This document shows, in pieces, positions 11,836-22,374 of a stretch of DNA of 64,000 nucleotides. Both the position numbers and the translations under genes were made by a program. How positions within the stretch are numbered: position 1 is the stretch's first letter; each line of letters starts with the position of its first letter. Source of the DNA: Muntiacus reevesi (Eukaryota; Chordata; Mammalia; Artiodactyla; Cervidae); assembly GCF_963930625.1 (NCBI RefSeq), contig NC_089249.1:126440480-126504479 (forward strand). The letters run 5' to 3'. Below the pieces are notes generated by a model. It had not been told where the DNA came from, searched no databases, and saw only the letters and a list, made by a program, of their open reading frames with translations.

Positions 11836-12467
11836 ATGGACCCGATAGTCTTGAGTCACATGGACAGTCTCCTGCAGCAGTCATCTCACTACTGGATCCT
11901 CCAAACTGGCTCAATGACCACATTATTGGGTTTCCTTTGAGTACCTTGCCAACAGTCAATTTCATGACTGCTCTGACCATGTCTGCTTCATCAGCCCCGA
12001 AGTTACTCAGTTCATCAACTGGCTGTCAACCCAGCAGAGATCACCATGTTCCTTGAACCCTTAGATCTCCCCAACAAGAGAGTTGTATTTTTAGGCATCA
12101 ATGATAATTCCAACCACACAGTTGGGGGAACCCACTGGAGCTCGTTGGTTTATCTGCAAGGTAAAAATGGCTTTTTTCATTATGATTCTTATGGTAGCAA
12201 CTCATTCCATGCAAAGCAGGTAGCAGAAAAACTAGAGGCTTTCTTAGGCAGAAAAGGAAACAAACTAGCCTTTGTGGAAGAGAAAGCCCCTGCTCAACAA
12301 AAACAGCTGTGACTGTGGGATGTAGGTGATATGTAACACTGAGGCCTTGTGTCAGAACTCCTTTAGACAACAGCCAGAATCACTATTGCAGCTAAATCAC
12401 TCCTACAAACATCACAAAGAAGAGAGAAGAATGGACATATCTCACTGCCAGACTCTCTAAAAATTAG
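11836..12467 (+). pseudogene. SENP8P: SENP8 (NEDD8-specific protease, DEN1/NEDP1) processed pseudogene
   Basis: The parent gene encodes a cysteine protease of about 212 residues that matures NEDD8 and removes it from cullins. Here an intronless copy starts at an ATG (11836) with MDPIVLSHMDSLLQQS. It shifts frame within about 20 codons and continues with NDHIIG-like and then an open frame from 12046 (MFLEPLDLPNKRVVFLGIND). The catalytic-His segment GGTHWSSLVY and the HYDSYGSN segment are preserved. An extra A in the A-run near 12299-12303 shifts the frame just before the catalytic-Cys motif. The parental DCGMY text is still readable out of frame, but its Tyr codon is TAG. The C-terminal part decays to a stop near 12465. 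About 600 bases of parent-like 3' UTR appear to follow, with AATAAA at 13041-13046. No introns, multiple lesions and an unrelated locus identify a retrocopy. Confidence 0.88.
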
Positions 12468-13690
12468 CTGTTGAAATATATTTGACTTTTGAAGTCTCTT
12501 TTGCCTGTCCCCATGTATTGGAGGGCTGCAGTCTCAGTGCCTGAGGGAAGATGCCCGGGAGAGAAAAGTTTAGAATGTTTACCTTCCCCTGAGAGAATGT
12601 TGTCCTCTGCACTATCCTAATGGAAAGTTTCACTTTAACCCTAACTTCAGAGCAAAATGTTCTGTGAAGACGTCTTCACAACATGCACCAAAACTGATTA
12701 ATTCCCTTTTGGGCTCCCTCATTCACACTGGTTTATTACAAAGAAAAAAGACTGATCTGTAAAACAAATTAAGAATACGTTACATCTAGAAGCAAGAAGA
12801 AAATCAAAGAGCAACCAAAAACCAAAAACCACAGCCCACATATTTCAAGAGATCAACTGGCTAGAAGCAGATTAAGACCTAAAATAATTCAAACTCAAAG
12901 TATATCAGTAACGGTTCTATGACATCTCTTCCACTCAACAAGCAAAGGCTTTCCCAGGCATAACCTTTGCCAATACTTGATAAAGGTGATGTTAGCCCAT
13001 AGCTGCAAATCTGATTCCTGGAGCACTTTAAGTGTGTTGAAATAAATGTCTGTGGTGGACCTCTTGTTTTGCTTCTGAAACTTACTTTAAGTTGGTTTAT
13101 TTTTGAGATATAAAAAAGAAAAAGTGACCTTTCTCAACTCTTTCACTTAATTCAAAATGCAGACAATGTAATTTTTGAAATGTGGAACCAAAAGTAAAAA
13201 AGAAATGCTATTCCTTCTAAATTTAAAAAAAAAAAAAAAGATGCGTAATTTCACTATTTTTTCCACAATCTAGATGAGTAACTAAAAATTATACTTTAGT
13301 AAATATGAAACTTTTGATCATATAAAAATCTTCCAACTGTTAATACTTTTTCATAATTGCATATCATATCTTTATCATATTACTTTCAGTTGATATTTTT
13401 GCAGGGTGGGAAGACAATTCTGCCAGAAATTCTTTACAATAACTTCCTACAGAATCTTTGAATAAAACATTCAGTATACATAAACTTATATCTCAAGATT
13501 CCTAAGACTTCAATTTTACCAGGTTTCTGATTCATTTCATATACTGTCATGTTTGGGTTCAAAATGAAGCGACTTGGTGAAAAAGAAAAGAAATATAGTT
13601 TAATCTTATTCTAGTGCTATTATCCTACTTTGGATTTTCTAACAGTTTGATAAAATTCAACAGCAAAGAGTATATTAAGGTATCAAGATA
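12468..13690 (+). other. Probable 3' UTR of the SENP8 retrocopy, then AT-rich DNA
   Basis: No gene is visible. The first part, to AATAAA at 13041, probably came with the retrocopy. An A-run at 13227-13241 could mark its tail or an unrelated A-rich site. I could not find convincing flanking duplications. Confidence 0.4.
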
Positions 13691-13691
13691 T

Positions 13692-13818
13692 TCTAAAAGT
13701 GAAAGTGAAGTTGCTAAGTCGTGTCCGACTCTTTGCAACCCCATGGACTGTAGCCTAATAGGCTCCTCTGTCCATGGGATTTTCCAGGCAAGAATACTGG
13801 AGTGGGTTGCCATTTCTA
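13692..13818 (-). mobile_element. Truncated Bov SINE (BOV-A type)
   Basis: The reverse-oriented tail and body are present (GTGAAAGTGAAGTTGCTAAG, CTCCTCTGTCCATGGGATTT, GGAGTGGGTTGCCATTTC). The tRNA-derived head is missing, so it is a partial copy. Confidence 0.88.
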
Positions 13819-14282
13819 AAGAGACTGAAAATGCAAAGGTAAAAGTAAATTTCAAACATCTTCATTTATTAGAAAAACAACTATTTCAGACAATGTCGCA
13901 ACTAGGCTATTCTTGGGCATTGTACAGAATGTTTTACTCCCTGCATTTTTAAAAACCAAGCTTTTCACTTTTTATTCTATGGTGTCATCTAAAATTTCTA
14001 TTAATTGCAAAATGCTTGTGGAATATATATGGCATTCATTCTGCTTTATCTTTGTAGATTACAAGATTCTTAAATAAATGAGACCTAAATATTAGGGATG
14101 TTTCTAAATACATTAAAAAAAAAAATTTTAAACCTGGTTCCAGTTTGAATGCTCCTAGGAAGTCAATAATGAAAAAAAAAAAAAAACCCAATTACCTAAT
14201 ATGGAAATCACTACTGCTATCCACCAATTTTTCTCATCCATCCTTTGTGATATTTCATAGTATTACACTTACCTGCCCTGCT

Positions 14283-14575
14283 TGAAGTTAGTGGGGCAAT
14301 TTTACTTGCTTTGGCCAGAGATGCGTGAGCAAAAGTAATATGTGTCACCTAAAGGTGGAAGCTCTTAGAGCCAGTGCCTGATTCATCGGGCTGTTTTTCC
14401 CTTTAGCACCACAAACAGCAACATCTGAGATTACTGCTGCTTCATCCCAAGGTCTCTGAGGGCTCACAGTGAGCAGAGCTCCCCTTCTGAGTGGACAGTA
14501 TCCACGGGTGAGATCCAAAGCTTCCTGGATTTATGGCGCTGAGATTTGGGGGTTGTTTGTTATTACACGTATACT
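14283..14575 (+). mobile_element. Old MaLR-type LTR fragment
   Basis: The text AAAAGTAATATGTGTCACCT, GGTGGAAGCTCTTAGAGCCA and the end GCTGAGATTTGGGGGTTGTT match the typical 3' portion of MLT-like LTRs. The end closes 250 bases before the candidate PTGFR polyadenylation site. Confidence 0.6.
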
Positions 14576-14823
14576 TGTGCCACTGTGTTTTGGAAATGAT
14601 CAAATTCCCATCGGAATTATAACCTACCTACGTAAGATGAGGCACAGGAAAAAGAAAGAAGGCAGATGTCACAGAGGAGTGGACAGGAAAGGGATAGAAA
14701 AAAGAAAATAAGCTGAAATCCTTAGTTTAGGTTTCAGGAACCTAAACCTGAAAGCTCAAGTTCCAGAGTTCCAAACTGTATATGATCTTCCTAAAAATAA
14801 CCAGTCTTGATAAACACCAAAAG

Positions 14824-14829
14824 TTTATT
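14824..14829 (-). promoter_or_regulatory. PTGFR: Candidate distal polyadenylation signal of PTGFR
   Basis: TTTATT on the plus strand is AATAAA on the transcript. A GT-rich stretch starts right after it, and repeat-rich flanking DNA begins a few hundred bases beyond. It is chosen as the most distal signal inside the repeat-free zone. Confidence 0.45.
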
Positions 14830-17800
14830 TTTTAGAAATCATTTGTTTGAGGTTTTAAACAAGTCAAAGCACTAAAATGACATGAGTTGCATACTGATGG
14901 AAGACACAAAATATACATATCACTATTTACTCTCTTATACAATCCAACAAGTATGAAGAGCATAAAATACATTTATTCACATAACACATTTCATCAACTG
15001 TTAAAATATGTCAATGACAAGTTGAAGTCCAACAATATTATTTACCAGGCAGTAGAATATTCTGACTCCCAGTGAAGCAGGAAAATGTACACTCCCATCC
15101 TTTATAGTCTCACCTTAGAAAATTAGTTTTGAACAATAATGGTAATATATATGTGAAGCTTGCACTAAGTTTCACAAAAAGTTCACTTCATTTACTAAAT
15201 GATTTTACTTGGACTCTGAACTCAGGTTGGGCACAAAACCAAAGCAGGTTTACCATTTTCATACTGAAAATGATCAAACAAGATCTTTTGTTTTACAAGA
15301 CAGACATATCTATGTATACGTGCGTATGTGTTAACTTAGTATTTTTCACTTCAGCAACAACAGATAATTAGAAGCAACTTTCTGCTTTTATAAAAAAAAA
15401 TGTTTAAAGAACATATTTCTATCATCTAGTTAAACCCATCAGTAAAAAGTCTGATATTTTGGGATATACTTAAAGCTCATTATGAAACAGCGCTCTCTCT
15501 CTGTACACCTAAACACGTCTGCCGGGGGTTTTTAGTCTCATTTTCTTAAAGTTCACTAACATTAGAAAAAGCCTGCTTTTTTCAAGTAATCTGCCTAGAA
15601 AAACATAATCCCCCAGAAATAATGTAATCAAATTATATATGAAGTTGCCTAGATACTATTTTATCCAATGAGAAGGGAAATTCAGTTACTCTGATGGTCT
15701 AATGATAAATTTTAAAGTAGACTGTAAAGCTTTAAATGTGGCAAGCTTGCTGAACACTACTTCCAGTCATTTGAACAAATATCTTTCCCCTTTGAACAAA
15801 TATATGAAAGTTATTGGTAGATGCTCCACTTTATTATTCATTATATAATAAATTGTCAAACCACATGGAAATACATATAATAACAGAAATAAAATTGCAA
15901 AGTCAGATATGCATATTGTTGTACTCATTTCATTTCATTTTCTGTGGACAAAAAGCCTAACACAATGTAAGCACACACATTCTTTGACTATTTTTTTTCC
16001 CCATTTTTGGTGTTTATTTCTTGAGTTTAACAGCATCATGAAAGCAATCTAGTTGTTCTAAACCTAAGCTCAGATAATAGAGATAACCCTTCCAGGATAT
16101 GCAGAGAATGACTGCCCTGCCACTCCCCAAAATCTTGCATGCTAAGCTCATGCACTCCCATACACGGCCATGTCACAATATCTCCTCAACACAGACACAC
16201 ATGGCCAGAGCGACATCATAGCAAGAGAGAAACAATTCTGTCATTTGTCTTCTCAAGGAAAAGAGGCCTAAAACTGAGGTTTTCTTCTCCATATATCTCC
16301 TAGATTAGGTTCTATGGAACCGTTCACTGCAGCATCCCAACCAGCCTGAGGAGAAAGGATGGAACTCTGATTCCTTCTACCTCAGCTCACAGAACACCAA
16401 CACTCTCTCAAGGAACTGCAGGAAATACGTATCTCCTCTAAACCATCTATAAATTCTTTTAGTCTTTAAGTGCTCCTAAAACATGTGAGAACATTTATGT
16501 AATATAACAGCAATCACAAATTGCAACGGCTTTTTAAAAAGTATATACACTGGAGATAGATAGATACATATATCTTAAAATAACCAACATGCAGTTGTCA
16601 GCTTAAACTAAAAGTACACAAAACCTTTGCACTTCCATGCTCATTTGCACCAACATATCCTTTCCAGTAGTTCAATTTGGCAAGTATCAAGCATCTACTA
16701 TGTGCTCTATATATGTGAATGACCTAACTTGGTGTGATTCATCATTTACTGGTCATAAACTAAGAATACCATATACCAGTGTGTATATGCATGTTGCTCT
16801 ACTTTAAATTCATTGGGGAAAAAAACAGTTGTCTTTAAAGCTTCACTCAGGCTGTTTGCTTGAACAAACATTCTTCTAGTGTATTCATTACATTAAGCAT
16901 ACATTCTTTTAATGTATTCATTAGAATTTACCAACATTCACCAAAGTAAACAAGAACAAGAACTTTTAAACTACCAGTCAAAAGCAAAAATTTGTAAAAA
17001 TAGTAATTTAAGTCTAATTTATCTGTACAGATTTCCTAGAGAATCGAGTCAGTTTCACAAAGAAGATTAATATTAAAACAGACCCCAACTAATGAAAAAA
17101 CTAGTTTTTTATAGAAATGCATTTCCCGACTATAAAGCAGAACTAGCTACCCTATGCTCTGACAGACTCGGGACATTTTGAATGATTACTAAAATTCTTC
17201 AAGTTCAATTACACAAACAAGCAAAGAAAAAATTTAAAGTATTATTAGGAAATTTGGAAAGAGATTTTTATCTTTTGGGTAATCATTATAAGGGTCTCAA
17301 AATGTCTGGCTAATTGCCAAACTTCCCCTTGACACTGGTAGTACAGGCTTTGGAAGATGCCATCTTACAGATTTAAGGAATTCTTCTCAACTGAAATTTC
17401 TGATGTCCTTGGTGTGTGTGAGAGGATGTGTGTGTGTACAAGTGAGAAGAAACTGCAGATGGTCTTGAATATTTTCCTCTAGAGGTTGTGTTTCTTTTGT
17501 TCCCTAACACGGAAATGACACTGTGTCAATGGTGCTCAGGTAAAGCACCTTTACCAATGTTCCGTGCACCCATCACTTGGGGTTTAACTTCTGCTTGTTT
17601 GCATCATCCATGGCTGAGCTCCTTAGGAACTGCTACAGTGCAAGTCACCTCTACACTTGCTCACACAGACTTTGCTTCTCTACAAATTACTGACTATACA
17701 TGAGCATTTTCAGAGGAAATGGTGATTACTTGAAAACTGTGCAAATCTATGAGTTAACATTGTTTGAAGAATATCTTCAAACAAAAACTGACCTTCATGT

Positions 17801-18401
17801 CAATAAATGCAAGCAGTCATATCTGTCAAATATGACAAAGAAAAGTTCATTCTAAACAGGCTCACAAGATCAGGCAACCTGACAGCCAACCACATATGTG
17901 GAAGTCATTATAAGAAGCCACAATCAATCCCCTGTGACATGACAACGCATGTATTAACTGAGGCTATGTAATGAGGAGTAAAACAGACCAGATCAAAAGA
18001 GGTGCCCCATTTCACTGTGCCTGGTCTACATAAAGCAGTGACCCCCTAATTAGCCATTTCACTGTGCAGATAGTAGACCAAATGCATGCTTCAGGCGTCA
18101 AGAGAGTCATTCATTTCAAAGGCAACAATAGCACAGATAAGGCCCAAACTGCTTTCAGTTTGACTCCTATAGCATTATTTTATCACATTTACCTCCAGTT
18201 GACAAAAGCATGTTAAAATATGTAATTATACAGCTAATTTAACAAATTTAAAAGCCAAGTCTGACAAAAGTGCCCCCGTACTATCTGGGTAAGGGCTGAT
18301 TTTTCCAGTTAGACTTTCTCTATTTATACAATTAACTGAAATATTGCCAACACTTTTTTAAATTTGGTCCTAGACCTACACTGATTTACCATCCTATTCA
18401 A
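14824..18401 (-). other. PTGFR: PTGFR 3' untranslated region (inferred)
   Basis: This is the transcribed tail that follows the PTGFR stop codon on the minus strand. No SINE, LINE or LTR is recognisable over about 3.6 kb, in sharp contrast to both flanks, which fits a long conserved 3' UTR. The AATAAA nearest the downstream repeat-rich DNA is at 14829-14824 and is followed by GT-rich text (TTTTGGTGTTT). An alternative AATAAA lies at 16018-16013. A length of 3.6 kb plus about 1.1 kb of coding sequence would give an mRNA near 5 kb. The exact end is inference. A short TG-rich run lies at 17411-17436. Confidence 0.6.
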
Positions 18402-18692
18402 CTAGGTGCTTGTTTGCTGAGTTACTTTCTCTGTAACTGGTAAATCAGAAATAGCAGCAACCTTTAAGGAATTTTTAATGGAGCTAAGCTCCCAAACATG
18501 CAAGCTGATGACATGTACTCCACAACAGCGTCTGGTACACACATAGAGATTCCTAAGGACAGCCTTGCGGAGAAGAATATACACCCAAGGATCTAAGATT
18601 TGATTCCACGTTGCCATTCGAAGAGTAAAAAGGGTTCTTTCACAGGAATCCTTAAAATCTTGTATATTCATTCCAATGCTGGCCATTGTCAC
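18402..18692 (-). CDS. PTGFR: Prostaglandin F2-alpha receptor (FP), last coding exon: TM7 and cytoplasmic tail
   Basis: FP is a plasma-membrane class A GPCR that binds PGF2-alpha and couples mainly to Gq; in ruminants it drives luteolysis and uterine contraction. This exon encodes the last 96 residues. They begin at VTMASIGMN (extracellular loop 3 side of TM6/TM7) and continue with LRMATWNQILDPWVYILL, which holds the conserved TM7 arginine that contacts the prostanoid carboxylate and the prostanoid-receptor DPWVY form of the NPxxY motif. RKAVLRNLY, a CC pair that may be palmitoylated, and a Ser/Thr-rich tail ending QQTST follow, then TAG at 18404-18402. The acceptor TTTTGTTTGTTTTGCAG directly precedes 18692, giving a phase-0 junction. 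No lesion is visible. Residues 1 to about 266 lie on an upstream exon beyond 64000. The frame also opens upstream at an ATG (18707), but this is intronic. Confidence 0.96.
   Translation of the reverse strand: MTMASIGMNIQDFKDSCERTLFTLRMATWNQILDPWVYILLRKAVLRNLYVCTRRCCGVHVISLHVWELSSIKNSLKVAAISDLPVTEKVTQQTST
18541..18542 (-). promoter_or_regulatory. PTGFR: Candidate alternative 5' splice site inside the PTGFR last exon
   Basis: The coding text CTCTAT|GTGTGT places a GT immediately after the codon for Tyr in RKAVLRNLY. Nine tail residues precede it and exactly 46 follow in the unspliced reading. This matches the known sheep FP-A/FP-B isoform pair, in which FP-B diverges after nine tail residues and lacks the last 46. 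A minus-strand AG at 15477-15476 would add one residue (Leu) and then TAA after removing about 3.07 kb. The acceptor is my inference. Confidence 0.5.
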
Positions 18693-19143
18693 CTGCAAAA
18701 CAAACAAAATAGAGAAATCAGTTGATAAGACATTTCCTCAGTCCTACAGTTTTTTAACTTAACAAACTGCTACATGGTATTTATTTCACTTTCCACAAAG
18801 TGATGTTATTTTGCAAAACACTGAGAAAAAGAAATGATAGTAGAATAGCAGAAACATTGACATAGACATCTAAATCCTTTGAATTCAAACTGATGCCAGA
18901 ACTACGAAAATGACAACTTATACGGCAAGTCAAATGCACACAAACAGAATGACCAAAGAGCAAACACTGATCCTGGTAACTGACCTTTTCTTACCTCTGG
19001 GAATAGAACATTCAAAGCCAACATATTTGCAAATTTCAATGAAAAACTAAAGTTTATGTATGCAAATAGATTAAAGTATAGATAAGCTAAAGTTTATATA
19101 AACTATAGATAAGAGTTTTAAATTTTTATTTAGAACAGCTATA

Positions 19144-19347
19144 CATTGTCACTAAGTCATGTCTGACTCTTTGCGACCCCGTGAACTGTAGCCCTCAAGG
19201 CTTCTCTATCCATGAGATTTCCCAGGCAAGAAAACTGAAGTGGGTTGCCATTTCCTTCTCCAGGGGATCTTCCCAACCCAGAGATCCTATCCATGTCTCT
19301 TGCATTGGCAGGCGAATTCTTTACCACTGAGGCACCAGGGAAGCCCT
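19144..19347 (-). mobile_element. Bov-tA SINE with AGCTATA duplication
   Basis: A complete reverse copy runs from CACTAAGTCATGTCTGACTC to the head ending CCAGGGAAGCCCT. AGCTATA flanks it at 19137-19143 and 19348-19354. Confidence 0.92.
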
Positions 19348-19599
19348 AGCTATAGATTAGAACTGGTCTAAGCACTGAGCCTAGCTTTAACTTCTCAATG
19401 AACATTTGCAGAACAAACAAGATGTCTTTGAAAACACCTTGGATATAAAAACAAATAAATAAATGAACAAAAGGTAAAACTGAAAACTTAAGGGGGATTA
19501 CACTATTATGTCAGCAGGATTAAGAGACAATGTAAAAGCCTAAAACCCAAATGAAAAAAAAAAAAAAAATCAAGTCTTCTTGGTCTTCTTGATGGGTCA

Positions 19600-20135
19600 T
19601 TATCAAGAATAAAATGTTTCAATTTGGCTGGTGATACTCATGGTTGAAGGAGAAATGTCCCTTACCAAAACCCTCATTGTCTACACAACAAAATACAAAC
19701 TCCTTAATTGCCTTCTTGATGACGCATCTGAAATCCATCTCTATAACCTCATCTCTCCTGCCAACACCCTATGTTCCAATCACAGTAAAGGCCTCAACTG
19801 TCCCAGATCCACCATGCCCTTCTGAGCTTTGGCTTGTATGACTCTCATTTTGAACCTCTACTCACCATTTCTCTACCTGACAAACTCCTATCCATCTTTC
19901 AAACCCCATGTAATAATGGGCTCACCTCCACGAAACTTTTCCCAACTTCACTGAGATGAATTAGCAAGTTGTGCTGTCCCAGCACCCTGTCCCTACTCAG
20001 CTGTGTCACATGCCACACTGCATGATAATGATGCATTATTTACTTGCAAATCTATGATCATCTCTTCTTTTTATTTTTATTTCTAATATCTGGTACAAAG
20101 CTGGCACCTAAGATGTTCTCAGTCAATGGTAAAAT
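19600..20135 (+). mobile_element. L2 LINE fragment
   Basis: The typical L2 3' region order is visible: CAAACTCCTTAATTGCC, ATCTCTATAACCTCATC, a CTCACCTCCACGAAAC and TTCCC segment, and an end resembling ACAAAGCTGGCACCTAAG. It is an ancient mammalian relic with no coding capacity. Confidence 0.7.
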
Positions 20136-20196
20136 GAGCAAAATTATATTAGTTTCTATTCATTGAGGCTGTTTCTAGAAGAACAGCATCTAGTCA

Positions 20197-20418
20197 TCAG
20201 AGAAACATCTGCTCATCCATCACAATGGTCTGATATTTTGAGGCCTGGAATGTTTCTAAAAGTAAAGGATTCCAAGGCAGTTTGTTGCCACTAAAAGGAA
20301 CAAGATCTTGCAGTCCATGCAGATCCTTTGGGAAATGATTCTTTCCTTTATGGTTCCTCTTGTAGGGGAAAAAATGGTCAAAGAGCAGGTCTAAAGATTC
20401 TCTAGCTAATAAAATCAA
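20197..20418 (-). other. Unrecognised 73-codon open frame
   Basis: The minus-strand frame begins MILLARESLDLLFDHFFPYK and ends DEQMFL. Its composition is protein-like and no repeat is recognisable, but I do not know the family. Upstream minus-strand sequence to 20600 adds no clear continuation. It may be a processed-pseudogene remnant or chance. Confidence 0.2.
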
Positions 20419-20614
20419 CCAAGTTTCACTGCACAGATAATTAATCTTCAGACAACAGTATCTGGGTTAGGTCCAGACTCTTCTATCACTTCTCCCCAAG
20501 TTAGCTAACAGGATTGAAGAAATAAGCCTATATGATATATCAGCCCTGTTTCTCTTAAAAGAAAGAAGGGCCAAGGCCCAATTGGCAATTGACTTGAGAT
20601 ACTCTCATTTTATG

Positions 20615-20740
20615 TTTTTTCTTTACTTATCAAATATTTGTTGATTTGCTATGTGCCAGGCAATGTGCTAGGCTCTGAGGACACAGTGGCAAAAGAAGCA
20701 GGTATTGCCTGTCCTTATGGAACTTACAATCTATTTGCTT
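20615..20740 (+). repeat. Ancient L2/MIR-like relic
   Basis: CTATGTGCCAGGCAATGTGC, TAGGCTCTGAGGACACAGTG and CTTATGGAACTTACAATCT follow the order of a common mammal-wide repeat. The exact family is uncertain. Confidence 0.55.
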
Positions 20741-21374
20741 CGCCTTTTTTTTTTTTTTCCTGGACGGGGGTTGGGGAGGAGTGGGTTCAAGAATGAAAGA
20801 AGCAATAGTTCTCATGCCTGATAAATATTAAGTGAATGCATTTCCTGTTAATGACTACGTGTGTTCCTAGAGATCTCAAAGCCCAGCAAAGACACTGCTC
20901 TCAAAGTAGCTGGGAACAAAGATGCTTGGTGCACTTGGATGAAACAGCGGGCCTAGTTTAGAAACATGCAAGCTTAAAATGTTCAGTTACATGACATGCA
21001 CTTCTCTGACTCTCCTCCGTCCCTTTCAAACACCAATATGGTCACCAGCCATGAAAAAACATTGAGGGCAGCCGGTACCCAGGGTTTTTTCCAGAATACC
21101 AGGGTAGTGGCCAGACACTCCTCACTCTCCCCTTCCCATGACCCCAGCCCCAGCCTGGAAACAAGGTGTTTGGGAGAACCACCAACCAGTTACCCACCAA
21201 TAAAGATGTGGGTGGAGTATTTATGTAAAAGAAAGATCATTAGTATATTGTTGACAATAGTATATTATTGAAAATTCAGGACAACCCACGTATGCAACAA
21301 ATCATAAATTATGGTAATTTCATGTAGTAGAAGATATGTAAGCATTTATGTTTGTGATTCAGTCTTATTTTAAT

Positions 21375-21582
21375 ATTTATTTTTATTTATTTATTTGGCT
21401 GGACTGCGTCTTAGTTGCAGCATACAGGACCTTTTCTTTTTAGTTGTGCTATGCAGGATCCCTTTAGTTGCTAACTCTTAGCTGTGGCATGTAGGATCTA
21501 GTTTCCCAATCAAGGATCGAACCCAGGACCCCTGTATTAGGAGCTCATAGTCTTAGTCACTGAGCCACCAGGTAAGTTCTCA
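21375..21582 (-). mobile_element. CHR SINE, antisense
   Basis: T-rich start, TGGCTGGACTGCGTCTTAGT, CATGTAGGATCTAGTTTCCC and a tRNA-like head with the B-box complement GGATCGAACCCAGGACCCC near its end. ATTTTAAT occurs at 21367-21374 and 21583-21590 and may be the target duplication. Confidence 0.8.
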
Positions 21583-21835
21583 ATTTTAATTTTTTAAGGC
21601 AAGTTACCACACTATATTGACTGTCTGATCCCGATTTTGAAAAACTTTATGTAATTTTGTGCTCACATAGAAAAAAAGCTAGTGTATTTCAATGGGTTTT
21701 CTCAGTTAACTCTAGATAGTAGAATTGCAGAGGACTTTGATTTTCTCCTATGCTTTGTCTCTAATTCACTACTTTGTTCGATTATGAATTGCTTCATAAT
21801 CTGTAATTTTTTCCTCAAGTAATCTGTTGAAATAT

Positions 21836-22150
21836 ACAAGCATATCTTGTTGTATTGTGCATACCTTTATTGTGCTTTGCAGATGCTGTATTTTCTTTTT
21901 TTTTTTTCCTACAAATTGAAGGTTTATGGAACCTCGTGTTGTCAGATGATGGTCAGCATTTTTAGCAATAAAGTACTTTTAATTAAGGTATGTATATACA
22001 TTGTTTTTTTAAAACATAATGCTATTGCAAAGTTAAGAGCTTCCAATATAGTGTAAAACATAATTGTGTTTGCCCTGGGAATCTAAAATTTCATGACTTA
22101 CTCTATTGTGATATTCACTTTACTGTGGTGGTCTAAAACCAAACTCATGA
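21836..22150 (-). mobile_element. Tigger-type DNA transposon, internally deleted
   Basis: The minus strand begins CCTTGGAGATATCATGAG, then TAGACCACCACAGTAAAGTG, AACAATGTATATACATACC and TACTTTATTGCTAAAAATGC, as in Tigger1 5' ends. It then jumps to the other end of the family: CTACAAATTGAAGGTTTATGG at 21909-21929 and GCACAATAAAGG in reverse before TATGCTTGT. The transposase is absent, so this is a non-autonomous or deleted copy. Confidence 0.7.
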
Positions 22151-22160
22151 TATCTCCAAG

Positions 22161-22374
22161 GTTGTTGTTGTGGTGGTTTTAGTCGCTAAGTCATGTCCAA
22201 CTCTTGGCAACCCATGGACTGTAGACCACCAAGGTACTAAGTCCATGAGATTTCAGGCAAGAATACTAGAGTGGGTTGCCATTTCCTTCTCCAGGGGATC
22301 TTCCCAACCCAAGGACTGAATCTGCATCTTTTGCACTGGCAGGCAGATTCTATACTGAGCCATCAGGGAAGCCC
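22161..22374 (-). mobile_element. Bov-tA SINE at the end of the Tigger relic
   Basis: A reverse-oriented complete Bov-tA runs from TTTTAGTCGCTAAGTCATGT to the head ending CATCAGGGAAGCCC. It lies against the terminal CCTTGG of the Tigger copy. Confidence 0.88.

Noticed and set aside
13227..13241. A-run as proven poly(A) tail of the SENP8 retrocopy
   Set aside because: It is about 180 bases past the AATAAA at 13041, and no matching target duplication was found, so the link is not established.
18693..18707. ATG at 18707 as start of a separate small protein
   Set aside because: It lies in the intron's pyrimidine tract and acceptor. The frame is open only by chance upstream of the exon.
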